The notes beneath the pieces were generated by a model that saw nothing but the letters and a program-made list of their open reading frames with translations, searched no databases and was not told the origin of the DNA. Both the position numbers and the translations under genes were made by a program. DNA of 57,933 nt from Lyngbya sp. PCC 8106 (GTDB lineage Bacteria; Cyanobacteriota; Cyanobacteriia; Cyanobacteriales; Microcoleaceae). Below, piece by piece: positions 43,531-52,218 of the stretch. The DNA lies in NCBI RefSeq assembly GCF_000169095.1, contig NZ_AAVU01000045.1, positions 1-57,933 of the forward strand, given 5' to 3'. Position 1 is the stretch's first letter. The number at the start of each line of letters is the position of its first letter.

Positions 43531-44481
43531 TTACCACAACATATGATTGAGAAAATCACTAAATAACTTAAGTTCATCAGGTTCTTGATAATTTTGAGGT
43601 AATAAATCAAAAATAGCAGCTTCTAGAGTCTCTAAAGCAATTTTTATATCTTTGGGTTTAGGTCGATTAATTTGCGGAAAAGTGAGAGGTTGACCAAAAC
43701 GAATCGTCAGTTCTTTGTATAAATAAAGATTTCTTGTGCCAATAATTCCCACGGGTACAATCGGAACTCCTGTTTTTAACGCATAGATCACTGTTCCTCG
43801 TTTTAGAGGTAAAAATAATTGACCTTCTTGAAATCCTAATCGTCCTTCTGGAAAGATAATGATACCTTTTTTTTGGGCAAAAACTCCTTGGACAATCTGA
43901 TCTAATCGACGTAAACTTTGAATTGAGTTTCCTTTGGGAACGTCTTGTTCAATGGCTGCGGCTAATTCAGTTAAATTTTTCTCTCCGGCTTTCGCTGCTT
44001 CTAAGACTGCTATTTCTTCTTTCCAAATCCGTTCGAGGGGAATTGTTCCCCCACTAAATCGCAAAAATAACCGTTTCCAGAACTTATTGTAAAGACTGCG
44101 AGCATCACCTAAAATATAATAATAGGGTTGATCGGGAATTTCGGATAAAATCAAGAAGGGATCGATATGACTGAGGTGATTGGGCGCGATGATCACAGGC
44201 TGTTTGGGTAAGCGATCGAGAGATTCAACTTTAACGCGAAATAAACTATGAATGACAGTGTGAATCAATAGCCAACGTATCCAACCTCGTAGTTTTAGGT
44301 TAGATTTGTTCTGAATAAAAGCTTCAGTTTGATGTAAGGATTTCTCAACAATCGCTTCAGCCTTCAGCAACTGGGCGGCTTCTAAACCCTGTCGGGCGCG
44401 TTTAATTGTCTCTGGTGTTAAGGGAGGTAATACAAAGGGCTGATTGTTGGACTGAGATTGAGCAGAAACATTGGTATTCAT
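43531..44481 (-). CDS. PlsC-family 1-acyl-glycerol-phosphate acyltransferase
   Basis: A 316-residue acyltransferase with the catalytic NHLSHIDPF (H-x4-D) and later FPEGRLGFQEGQLFLPLKRG, the substrate-binding EGR box. An extra ~85-residue N-terminal region and a helical insertion between the two boxes (about residues 155-205) make it longer than standard PlsC. It starts upstream of rloA on the same strand, 12 bases away, although the functions are unrelated. A second PlsC-type gene is 182 bases upstream. Confidence 0.88.
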   Translation of the reverse strand: MNTNVSAQSQSNNQPFVLPPLTPETIKRARQGLEAAQLLKAEAIVEKSLHQTEAFIQNKSNLKLRGWIRWLLIHTVIHSLFRVKVESLDRLPKQPVIIAPNHLSHIDPFLILSEIPDQPYYYILGDARSLYNKFWKRLFLRFSGGTIPLERIWKEEIAVLEAAKAGEKNLTELAAAIEQDVPKGNSIQSLRRLDQIVQGVFAQKKGIIIFPEGRLGFQEGQLFLPLKRGTVIYALKTGVPIVPVGIIGTRNLYLYKELTIRFGQPLTFPQINRPKPKDIKIALETLEAAIFDLLPQNYQEPDELKLFSDFLNHMLW

Positions 44482-44663
44482 GTAATAGAATACGAGAAGA
44501 TAAGATGAGTTTTTTTGTAGCTTAAATTATCACGATAGACAGGGAAAAGAAAGAGTTACAATTAAAGGTCAATATGGGTATCGATTGTCATCCTCTGTTC
44601 CTGTTTTAAGGTGAATATATTTTAGCATAAAATAGCTTACCCGAGTAGGCTTTTAATCAACGG

Positions 44664-45362
44664 TCACAGCAGTTCAGACGGAGGTTGATGTAAGGCTTGA
44701 AGTGCTTCTTTTAAATCAGTTGTTAAGTGTCGAGTTGCTTTTTTAATCGAATCCTCTTGATATTCCCTCACATTCAAAGGAGAACCAATATTTACCCAAA
44801 CCTTACACCCTATTGGGGGGGGTGCGGGATGTTGATAATAAATACTAACTGGAACAATTGTTACACTCAAATCTGACTGTTCAGAAACTGCTTGCAAGGC
44901 AATTCTCGCAACTCCGGGCTGAATTTTATCAATTTGATTATCCTCGATAATATACCCTTCAGGAAACAAAACCAGAACCTTTTGGCTTTGCAGCAATTTA
45001 ACACTATAGCGAATACTAGAAGTGGTCGGACGAGTTCGATCAATCGGAAACCCCCCCAAACGTCGGACAAACCACCCTTGTATGCCTTTCGTTTGATTTA
45101 ATAACACCATATAATACAGATCCCAGCCTGTGACGTTTCGACCTGCGGCATAGGCTAAAATAATCGGGTCCCACCGAGATCGATGAGTTGGGGCTAAAAT
45201 CACCGCCCCAGACTGGGGTAAATGTTCCTGTCCATTCACCTCAATTCGGCCAAAATAAATCGGTAAAATCAGATGACTCAACAGCGAATAAGCCAGAGGA
45301 GTCAGCCACGGTGAAATCTCTGACTTTATCCCGATTGAATCGGTTTCGGAGGCGTTTGACAT
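44664..45362 (-). CDS. PlsC-family acyltransferase, second copy
   Basis: A 232-residue member of the lysophosphatidate acyltransferase superfamily: APTHRSRWDPI contains the H-x4-D catalytic pair, and VLVLFPEGYIIED the glycerophosphate-binding EG box, with the usual Arg replaced by Tyr. The GGFPIDRTRP segment is also typical. It is clearly different from the gene at 43531, so the two are not a recent duplication. The substrate (phospholipid or other alcohol) is unknown. Confidence 0.86.
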   Translation of the reverse strand: MSNASETDSIGIKSEISPWLTPLAYSLLSHLILPIYFGRIEVNGQEHLPQSGAVILAPTHRSRWDPIILAYAAGRNVTGWDLYYMVLLNQTKGIQGWFVRRLGGFPIDRTRPTTSSIRYSVKLLQSQKVLVLFPEGYIIEDNQIDKIQPGVARIALQAVSEQSDLSVTIVPVSIYYQHPAPPPIGCKVWVNIGSPLNVREYQEDSIKKATRHLTTDLKEALQALHQPPSELL

Positions 45363-45390
45363 GACTTCTTCTAAAGAGTCTTGAGGATTG

Positions 45391-45990
45391 TTAAAATAAA
45401 CCGCTATAGCGTTCTTCTGCCCAAGGTTCGCCCCGTTTGTGATAACCGTTGCGTTCCCAAAATCCTAGCGCTTCTTCGTTTATAAACTCTAACCCGTTAA
45501 TCCATTTTGCACTTTTCCACGCATACAGATGAGGAACGACTAAACGTAACGGGCCACCATGATCAGCGCTTAAAGGTTCATCAAACAGGGTATGGGCAAA
45601 AAAGTTTTCTTCTCGCAGGAAATCTTCTAGGGCGATATTTGTAGTGTAGCCTCCATAGCAATGTTCCATAATATGAACCGCTTGAGGATCGACTTCAACC
45701 TGCTTCATAAAGTCAGTGACTTTAATTCCTCGCCAGGTGACATCTAGCTTTGACCAACGAGTTACACAGTGGAAATCAGCCGTAAATTCACTTTGAGGCA
45801 TTGCCATCAGATCAGACCAAGAAAAGGTCTTGGGTGTGGCTAAACCCCAAACTTTAAATTCCCAGTCTTCTGTGCGAATTTCGGGCGTATCTCCGTAGGT
45901 GAGGACGGGAAATCCTTTGGCAAGGTACTGACCCGGAGGAACGCGATCACTTTGTTCGGGTTCGGGCTTCTGAAAAAATTTGCCTAGCAT
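45391..45990 (-). CDS. Sulfite-oxidase-fold molybdopterin enzyme
   Basis: A 199-residue oxidoreductase with the sulfite oxidase molybdopterin-binding fold. The molybdenum-ligating Cys is C75 in DFHCVTRWSKLD, with HGGPLRLVVPHLYAWKSAKWI later on, both diagnostic. It lacks a heme domain, a dimerisation domain and a Tat signal, so it is a small cytoplasmic YuiH/MsrP-like member. It lies 28 bases upstream of the PlsC gene on the same strand. The substrate is unknown. Confidence 0.88.
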   Translation of the reverse strand: MLGKFFQKPEPEQSDRVPPGQYLAKGFPVLTYGDTPEIRTEDWEFKVWGLATPKTFSWSDLMAMPQSEFTADFHCVTRWSKLDVTWRGIKVTDFMKQVEVDPQAVHIMEHCYGGYTTNIALEDFLREENFFAHTLFDEPLSADHGGPLRLVVPHLYAWKSAKWINGLEFINEEALGFWERNGYHKRGEPWAEERYSGLF

Positions 45991-46101
45991 TGCTTTGACT
46001 CAATAGCAATCTTGATGCAATGTTCAGTATATCGCACAGTCTGGGAAACTTTTCATCCGCTTCCGAGGTCTAGACTTTTTGACTTGTGACGTTAAGTTAA
46101 T

Positions 46102-46131
46102 ATGACAATCTTGGGAGTCGTCTACTATACT
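46102..46131 (+). promoter_or_regulatory. Candidate sigma-70 promoter for the small membrane protein and ggt
   Basis: ATGACA at 46102-46107 and TATACT at 46126-46131 are 18 bases apart, 31 bases before the next start codon. Fit to the consensus is fair; not tested. Confidence 0.4.
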
Positions 46132-46162
46132 GTGATGAGTCTAATGTTAAGAAATAAGAACT

Positions 46163-46396
46163 ATGACTACACAATTTATCATTCCTCTCGTCATTTGCTG
46201 TCTAGCTGTTTGGGTGAGTTTGGGCGATCCTCTCGGAACCCCTGAAGAACTACCCCGTTTGCTTTCAGGGGTTATTGGGATCGTCTGCGGAGTTTGGTTT
46301 TTTGTTGTCGCCCCTTGGGTACTCCAACTCAGTTTGATGGTAATGCTTCTCATCTCTAGCAACTTTTTCCTGGGAGATGGTTTTAAGGTAAGATAA
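46163..46396 (+). CDS. Small two- to three-helix membrane protein of unknown function
   Basis: A 77-residue hydrophobic protein with helices at about residues 5-20, 34-50 and 53-70, broken by a short polar GDPLGTPEELPR loop. A plausible promoter lies just upstream, and the gamma-glutamyltransferase gene begins 34 bases downstream. I recognise no family. The ribosome site is weak, so start and reality of the gene are moderately certain. Confidence 0.55.
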   Translation: MTTQFIIPLVICCLAVWVSLGDPLGTPEELPRLLSGVIGIVCGVWFFVVAPWVLQLSLMVMLLISSNFFLGDGFKVR

Positions 46397-46430
46397 ACAC
46401 TGCATAAATTGCAGAGGATGTTAAGATTCG

Positions 46431-48209
46431 GTGCAACTTCAGCCTAGAATCGCTCGATTGCTTTGGTATCCGCGACTTTTCCAAAGTTTTATTTGTTTGT
46501 TGATTATTATTATTTGGGCAACTGGGTGTCAATCTCAACTTAAAGTTGCCGAGTCTCCACGCAGTCAACTGGGTATGGTGGTTTCTGCCGATCCGTTGGC
46601 GAGTCAAGCAGGAATTGACATACTAAAACAGGGCGGTAACGCCGTTGATGCGGCTGTAGCGACAACTTTTGCGATCTCTGTTGTTGAGCCATTTTCTGCT
46701 GGAATTGGGGGAGGTGGGTTTTTGTTAGTGGGTTTTCCTCCAACGACACCGCAAGCTGAGGACTCTTACGACATTCAAGCCCTTGATTTCCGAGAACGGG
46801 CGCCGAAAGCCGCAACACGGGATATGTACCTTGATGACGCAGGAAAGGTTCAACCGAGATCGAGTTTAGATGGACATCTCGCCGCAGGGATACCGGGAAC
46901 AGTTGCAGGACTTTACACCGTACATCAATATTATGGAAATTTACCCTGGGCGACGGTGGTTTCCCCTGCAATTCGGTTGGCTGAAGATGGATTTCCGGTG
47001 AGTGATTATTTTGTGCGATCAGTTAAACGCCGTCAAGATGTGATTAATAATAATCCCGCAGCGAAGGCGATTTTTACTCGCAATGGGGAACCCTATCAGC
47101 CGGGAGAGGTTTTAATTCAGCAGGATTTAGCAACAACATTAAAAAGAATTGCTGAAGATCCCAATAGTTTTTATCGGGGAGAAATTGCCGAAGCGATCGC
47201 CGCAGATATGGCAAAAAATGGCGGTTTAATGACGTTGGATGATTTAAAAGCTTATACTCCCATTTGGCGTAAACCTGTTTGTGGAGAATTTCGCGAGACT
47301 CAAGTGTGTTCAATGCCTCCGCCTTCTTCGGGGGGTGTGCATTTGGTTCAGATTTTAAATATGATCGGCGATACTAACTTAAAACGTTGGGGAAGACAAA
47401 ACCCCGACACGTTGCATTTATTAGCCGAAGCGATGCGAATTGCTTATGCAGATCGGGCGACTTATTTGGGCGATCCAGATTTTGTGACGGTACCTGTAGA
47501 AGCCTTAACGAGTTTGGCTTATGCTAACCAACAGCGTCAAGCAATTAATATGAAAAAAGCGAGGAATTCAACTCAGGTGAAACCTGTTGATGAAGCGACT
47601 TTACAGCGTTATCTTTGGGAGTCTCCGCAAACGAGTCATTTAACGGTTGTGGATAATGAACGGAATGTGGTGAGTTTGACGTTTACCATCAATGGGAGTT
47701 TTGGCGCTGCTGTGGTTGCAGAAGGGACGGGAATTGTTTTAAATAATGAGATGGATGATTTTGCAGTCGCGCCTGGTGTTCCCAATTTATATGGGTTGGT
47801 GGGGGGAGAAGCTAATGCGATCGCCCCGTTGAAAACACCGTTATCGAGTATGAGTCCGGTTATTGTCACCAAAGATGGAGAGTTCGTGATGGCGGGAGGT
47901 TCACCGGGAGGAAGTACGATTATTACGACTGCATTACAACTGGTATTAAATGTAGTTGAGTTTGATATGAATGCAGGTGAAGCGGTATCAGAACCCCGAA
48001 TACACCATCAATGGCTACCCGATAAATTAATTGTTGAAAAAGGGAGAATGAAGCCTGCAACGTTAGATAAATTGCGGCGTCGCGGACATAATCTTGATGA
48101 ATGGGACGGTTGGGGTAATGCTAATTTAATTCGAGTCACGTCAAACGGAATGTTAGAAGGGGCGGCTGATCCGAGGCGAGAAGGGGCGGCTATTGGGCTT
48201 GATAATTAA
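46431..48209 (+). CDS. ggt: Gamma-glutamyltransferase (glutathione hydrolase), lipoprotein
   Basis: Cleaves the gamma-glutamyl bond of glutathione or transfers it. The 592-residue precursor starts at GTG and has a signal segment (FICLLIIIIWATGCQSQ) with a lipobox-like ATGC, so it is probably lipid-anchored. The autoprocessing and catalytic Thr starts TSHLTVVDNERNVVSLT, the equivalent of the small-subunit N-terminus; PLSSMSPVIV and GGSPGGSTIITT form the oxyanion and glutamate sites. NEMDDFAV is family-typical. Its substrate link with the phytochelatin-synthase-like gene 3.3 kb away is possible. Confidence 0.94.
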   Translation: MQLQPRIARLLWYPRLFQSFICLLIIIIWATGCQSQLKVAESPRSQLGMVVSADPLASQAGIDILKQGGNAVDAAVATTFAISVVEPFSAGIGGGGFLLVGFPPTTPQAEDSYDIQALDFRERAPKAATRDMYLDDAGKVQPRSSLDGHLAAGIPGTVAGLYTVHQYYGNLPWATVVSPAIRLAEDGFPVSDYFVRSVKRRQDVINNNPAAKAIFTRNGEPYQPGEVLIQQDLATTLKRIAEDPNSFYRGEIAEAIAADMAKNGGLMTLDDLKAYTPIWRKPVCGEFRETQVCSMPPPSSGGVHLVQILNMIGDTNLKRWGRQNPDTLHLLAEAMRIAYADRATYLGDPDFVTVPVEALTSLAYANQQRQAINMKKARNSTQVKPVDEATLQRYLWESPQTSHLTVVDNERNVVSLTFTINGSFGAAVVAEGTGIVLNNEMDDFAVAPGVPNLYGLVGGEANAIAPLKTPLSSMSPVIVTKDGEFVMAGGSPGGSTIITTALQLVLNVVEFDMNAGEAVSEPRIHHQWLPDKLIVEKGRMKPATLDKLRRRGHNLDEWDGWGNANLIRVTSNGMLEGAADPRREGAAIGLDN

Positions 48210-48453
48210 AAGTTAGAGACATTTCCCGTAACTCCTCTGTTGCGAAAATACGGGAATAATCTTTTCAAACGAGACACTTACAAAACTGGGGAAAATTCTC
48301 CTTCTAACCTTCCGTGACTGAGAAAGTTAAACCTTTTAAGCTTTATCAACTTAACTTTCTAAGTTTGTTCTTCACGAATGGTTGGAGGAAAATTTACACT
48401 ATCCAATATACAGCATTAAGTCGGAGGTTGTCAAGATCTATCTTTGGATGTAC

Positions 48454-49179
48454 TCAAGACTCAAGTTTTTCTAAAGCTGCAACTAGAATCTCTGCTATAT
48501 TCTCTGTCAATGCCTCTAAACTCGGTTTTAGCTTCCAATCTTTAACTTTGCTAGGAACTAAAAATCCATGAGTTGTAGTATTTCTAAAAGCTCTAGCGAG
48601 AAGAAGCGCATCTTTCCAGGTATTAATCGGACAAGACTCAACTATCCAATCTTCGATCACCTCTATATCCTTGTGTTTCAAGTTTAGAAATTCTGCGATT
48701 GATTTTTCTTCTTTATTTAACCACTTTTCTAAATTTTTACTATTCTCAGGTTGAGGGGGTTTTAACGGTAAGTAGTTGGGAAGATTACACTTATCAAGCA
48801 TTAATTCAAAGTCAGATAAATTCGGTTTTTTTTCCAAAATATTGCTCAATGCTTTAGTTGTAATCTCAAATCCACTATACGCGATAACTAACTGCCATTG
48901 AATTCCCCTCCATTTACCTGTATCATTACGACGACCAATGCTAGGTTTTTCCCATTCTATAGCAGCTTGAGTAATATTTATACCTCGAACTAGACCTTTG
49001 TAGACTCGATCAATATGTTCAGGATTGTCTTCATGTTCTGGATTAAAGTAAGATAATTTTTTCTGAATTTTTGTACATTTATCAGGGTCGTCAAACCAAG
49101 AATCGTTTGGTAGAAAAATATTATTTACATTTTTCCAAGCATTTCTCAGCTTTTCCTGAATTGATCGAGTTTCTTGCAT
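48454..49179 (-). CDS. Unknown protein with HEPN-like R-x4-H motif
   Basis: A 241-residue, mostly helical soluble protein. Near the C-terminus ARAFRNTTTHGFL holds R199-NTTT-H204, the R-x4-6-H pattern of HEPN RNases, placed at the start of a helix after LLLAR as in that superfamily. The N-terminal half, with YSGFEITTKALSNIL, is unassigned. The gene lies beside a CRISPR relic and downstream of nothing obvious, alone on its strand. HEPN assignment rests on the motif only; it could be a coincidence. Confidence 0.55.
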   Translation of the reverse strand: MQETRSIQEKLRNAWKNVNNIFLPNDSWFDDPDKCTKIQKKLSYFNPEHEDNPEHIDRVYKGLVRGINITQAAIEWEKPSIGRRNDTGKWRGIQWQLVIAYSGFEITTKALSNILEKKPNLSDFELMLDKCNLPNYLPLKPPQPENSKNLEKWLNKEEKSIAEFLNLKHKDIEVIEDWIVESCPINTWKDALLLARAFRNTTTHGFLVPSKVKDWKLKPSLEALTENIAEILVAALEKLES

Positions 49180-49287
49180 AAGTGTTGTTGAGTAATATTG
49201 TCCAAAATCCTTTTCAAAAAAACAATTTAATTTGATGAGTATTCCCTTTTTTATTCGTCGTTACTATTATCAATTATCCCAATCTAA

Positions 49288-49475
49288 TATAGCAATCCTA
49301 AATGATTTGTGAAAAGTTGCCATACATGAAAATTTTCGGAACAGTTCACGCGGGTTAGGATTACTCCGGATAAACTCATCTAGTTCTTCCATCCTTAGAT
49401 TGATACACTTAAGTTGAGCCATTTAATTAGAGTATACCATCTCGGGCTTTTCACGAATGAGATAGGATTACTATA
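49288..49475. mobile_element. IS630-derived miniature element with transposase start fragment
   Basis: TATAGCAATCCTA opens a 25-base end at 49288-49312 that matches, as an inverted repeat with five mismatches, the end at 49451-49475. Inside, on the minus strand from an ATG at 49422, codons read MAQLKCINLRMEELDEFIRS then NPNPRELFRK, resembling the N-terminus of IS630-type transposases; the frame runs into the left inverted repeat. The element is thus an internally deleted IS630-type copy of 188 bases, unable to move by itself. Confidence 0.62.
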
Positions 49476-49569
49476 TTAGGGATTGAAACTTCAAATTGCG
49501 GCAAACGACAATGGCAAACAGTGCTGGAGACAGTTACAATTACCAATAATCCCTATTAGGGATTGAAAC
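49453..49569. CRISPR. Decayed two-repeat CRISPR relic
   Basis: A 37-base repeat at 49533-49569 ends CCCTATTAGGGATTGAAAC, a typical cyanobacterial CRISPR repeat with an internal palindrome and the GAAAC end. A second copy ending at 49489 keeps only TTAGGGATTGAAAC; its 5' half is replaced by the end of the IS630-derived element. A 43-base spacer (49490-49532) separates them. No cas genes are in the window and no more repeats follow, so it is a remnant, not an active array. Confidence 0.6.
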
Positions 49570-49599
49570 GATAATTTTAGGGTCAAGAGAAAATCCCTT

Positions 49600-50283
49600 C
49601 TAGAGAATTTGTAGATTTTTCTGATTACTGATTAAAGTTTGAGTCATTGCTGCTAAATTCTCTAAATTTTCTTCGAGTTCTTGAGCGCGTTTTTCAGAAA
49701 TAATCTTTCGTTGTAACGCTTCGCGAGCTAAATCTTCTCGATTTCGTTGTAACGCTTCCTTCGCTACATTTTGCCAAGCATTCATATCCTCAAGGGCTTG
49801 TTTGTATTGGGGATGAACATCATTCCAAGCAGTACGAATATCAGCTAAAGCTTTATCTAATAACAACGGTGCGTTATCTTTTTTAATCCCCGTTAAAGCT
49901 TCCTGAATTGGTCGATATAATTGATCAACATCAATTTGATTGAGAAGCGGTACAAAATTTCTAATCTGGCGACTATCATTCACCCCTGTTACGCACCATG
50001 TCGCAAAGTGTTCACAGTTGTTGAATAATAAATTATATTTACACTCTCCCAAACGATTTTCTGCTCGCTGAATCACAGTATCAGGAATATAACGCACAGG
50101 ATAAGGTCTAATATAAACCTTTCCTCCCCGTGCAAAAGTTTCCATTGAAGTCCGTTCAACGATTTCGCTAGGTTTGCGGTAGTGAATGACGCTACCATCT
50201 CCACAGTCTATTCCATGATGCTCATAAACGCCATCTAGATTCAAAAATTCTCGATAAGCATAAACTTGATCGCCTCTGGCCAT
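49600..50283 (-). CDS. LRAT/NlpC-P60-fold protein
   Basis: A 227-residue protein with an N-terminal LRAT domain (residues ~1-115). The catalytic His is in YEHHGIDCG (H22/H23) and the nucleophile C90 in LLFNNCEHFATWC, the NCEHF signature. Known LRAT-fold proteins are acyltransferases or phospholipases. Residues ~140-227 form a charged helical or coiled region rich in Gln, Ala and Arg. No membrane helix or signal peptide is visible, unlike eukaryotic LRAT. Function here is unknown. Confidence 0.85.
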   Translation of the reverse strand: MARGDQVYAYREFLNLDGVYEHHGIDCGDGSVIHYRKPSEIVERTSMETFARGGKVYIRPYPVRYIPDTVIQRAENRLGECKYNLLFNNCEHFATWCVTGVNDSRQIRNFVPLLNQIDVDQLYRPIQEALTGIKKDNAPLLLDKALADIRTAWNDVHPQYKQALEDMNAWQNVAKEALQRNREDLAREALQRKIISEKRAQELEENLENLAAMTQTLISNQKNLQIL

Positions 50284-50454
50284 ATTTCCCCTGCTGTTTA
50301 ACTCTATTTTTTCAGTATAAAGTGTTGGAGTTGTCCACTGAGAATAGTTTGTCTTCAGAAGTGTTGTTTGTTTTGAAAGTTGATTAACCTTTCCGGAAGT
50401 CTCCTAGCATCTGCTGCATTTGTCTTATTAATGGGATTGAAAAGGATAAGTAAC

Positions 50455-51069
50455 ATGAGTATTAATTCAGTTAATTGGCAACTGATTGGTCATGCTAATA
50501 ATGTGGTTGCAATGACTGCGTTGAATGGAACTCTTTATGCTGCAACATCTGACAATAAACTCTGGGTACGAGTCGCTATTCCGGGTGATATCAACTGGCA
50601 ACTGATTGGTCATGCGAATAATGTAGTTGCAATGGCGGCAATGAATGAACAACTCTATGCAGCTACTTCAGAAGATCAACTCTGGATACGAGCTATTGTA
50701 ACAGAAGATCGGGGTTGGCAAGCAATTGCTGTAGCGAATAATGTGGTCACGATGACTGCAATGGATGGTAAACTATATGCAGTGAGTTCTGATGATAAAT
50801 TTTGGGTACGAGATGGTCGAGTTGATCTCAATTGGAAGCAGATTGGTCGAGGAATTTCTGTGATGTCATTAGCTGCTACAAATAATCAACTTTATGCAGT
50901 GACTTTTGACCATAAACTTTGGCAGGTTGATCTCACTCCTGATGGGATCAAATGGCAAGAAATTGGTCATGCTAATAATGTGGTTGCAATGGCGGGAATG
51001 GATGGAAAATTGTATGCAGCCACTTCTGATCATCAACTTTGGTGTCGGACTGTAGATTCTGAAATTTAA
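50455..51069 (+). CDS. Tectonin-type beta-propeller repeat protein
   Basis: A 204-residue protein made of five repeats of about 39 residues, each like NWQLIGHANNVVAMTALNGT followed by LYAATSDNKLWVR. The W..IG.a..V..ma...g.LYA.t.d..LW pattern is that of tectonin repeats, which fold as beta-propeller blades and bind sugars or lipids, often bacterial lipopolysaccharide. Five repeats would give a small propeller. I use the ATG at 50455, preceded by AAGGA. No signal peptide is visible. Confidence 0.82.
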   Translation: MSINSVNWQLIGHANNVVAMTALNGTLYAATSDNKLWVRVAIPGDINWQLIGHANNVVAMAAMNEQLYAATSEDQLWIRAIVTEDRGWQAIAVANNVVTMTAMDGKLYAVSSDDKFWVRDGRVDLNWKQIGRGISVMSLAATNNQLYAVTFDHKLWQVDLTPDGIKWQEIGHANNVVAMAGMDGKLYAATSDHQLWCRTVDSEI

Positions 51070-51076
51070 TGAAAAT

Positions 51077-51125
51077 CCCGGTTTATGAGGAGATATTAAG
51101 AGTTGAAATCGCTTAATAAACCGGG
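51077..51125. terminator. Inverted repeat between convergent genes, possible bidirectional terminator
   Basis: CCCGGTTTAT at 51077-51086 is complementary to ATAAACCGGG at 51116-51125 around a 29-base loop, seven bases after the tectonin gene stop. No strong T-run follows, so the assignment is tentative. Confidence 0.5.
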
Positions 51126-51171
51126 TTGATCTATCTGTTTTTAACCTCGATTAAAACGGGGTTTGGAGTGA

Positions 51172-51390
51172 CTAGACTTCAGCCATTTCTAACTGTTCAG
51201 GTTGATGGGTTTCCATTAAATTTACCTTGACGATCCGATTGACTCCTTCCGGTGCTTTGGGTAAAGATTAGAGTTAAAATTTCGTTGGTATAATCGGCTT
51301 TAACTTCAGTATTGATAATGGCTTTAGGTAAAGCAATAACCCGACGAAATTCATCAACTGGAAACTCAACTGTACAGATATTTTTCGGCT
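51172..51390 (-). pseudogene. Hsp20 (alpha-crystallin) pseudogene
   Basis: FRRVIALPKAIINTEVKADY continuing into TNEILTLI matches the C-terminal part of bacterial Hsp20 chaperones. In one frame the sequence then loses similarity (FTQSTGRSQ), while the neighbouring frame resumes with PKAPEGVNRIVKVNL up to a stop at 51172, so a frameshift is present. The N-terminal half of the chaperone domain is missing. The frame open up to 51454 contains unrelated residues at its beginning. Confidence 0.8.
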
Positions 51391-51556
51391 TCATTGAGTT
51401 AGGGAAATGTTGTTTTTCCTGAGAATACAATCCCTTGATTTTTGGTTTAAACATCCAGTTTATCTATCTCTAAATTAGGAATAATTACTCGTAGAATAAT
51501 TAACCATTTTTAGAAGTTAGCCCTGCTGAACATCTATTCTGTTTTTACATCAATTT

Positions 51557-52135
51557 TTATTGGTGTGAGTCATCAGCTTTACGAACAACAATCATTCCCC
51601 GAGAGCGGGTAGAGGAAGAATCTTTGTCTACACAAGCCTTATACATTCGTTCAGCAGGACATTTCCAAAAGCGAGTATACTTTTTGGGGTTGGTATCTGC
51701 AATTGTTAGTTCTTGTGTATTGGGATCATAGTCCGCTAATAATGAAAAATGCCCCCCACCGAGATTAAAATTATCGTGAGCGATACTCACACTAAAGTTT
51801 AAGATGTGGATGTCTTTATCGTCAGAAACAGCCCGTTCGATTTCTTGAACAAAAGTATCAAAAGTTATCTCTCGTCGGTCGAAATACTCCATCTTGACAG
51901 ACAAGGGTAATTTGGCATTTTCGACATAGCTGAGGAAGGTATCGTAAGTTTCTGCTAAAGTCATCCCATCATCGAGAACAGAAGCAATAGGTAATCGGGT
52001 TACATAAAAAATCTCATCAACAGAGGTGGGATGTCCCAATGCTGTTAAAGCATAAGCGACCGCAGTCACATTACAACAGTTGATCGGTTGTTGGAAGGCT
52101 AAGAGGTTGATATTGTCCAGATCTTTAGTGACCAT
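51557..52135 (-). CDS. Phytochelatin-synthase-like peptidase (family C83)
   Basis: A 192-residue protein of the short bacterial phytochelatin synthase type, which hydrolyses glutathione to gamma-Glu-Cys rather than polymerising it. The catalytic Cys lies in QQPINCCNVTAVAYAL (C20 or C21), the His in GGGHFSLLADYD (H129) and the Asp in LTIADTNPKKY (D147); the 18-residue His-Asp spacing equals that of plant enzymes. There is no Cys-rich regulatory C-terminus. The gamma-glutamyltransferase gene nearby suggests shared glutathione metabolism. No signal peptide is evident. Confidence 0.87.
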   Translation of the reverse strand: MVTKDLDNINLLAFQQPINCCNVTAVAYALTALGHPTSVDEIFYVTRLPIASVLDDGMTLAETYDTFLSYVENAKLPLSVKMEYFDRREITFDTFVQEIERAVSDDKDIHILNFSVSIAHDNFNLGGGHFSLLADYDPNTQELTIADTNPKKYTRFWKCPAERMYKACVDKDSSSTRSRGMIVVRKADDSHQ

Positions 52136-52218
52136 AGGGGTAATCCTAATTTTATCTATTCCTTAAACTTTGAGGAATTCAGCATCTTATAGTATCAGAA
52201 AAGATTAGTTTTTTTACA

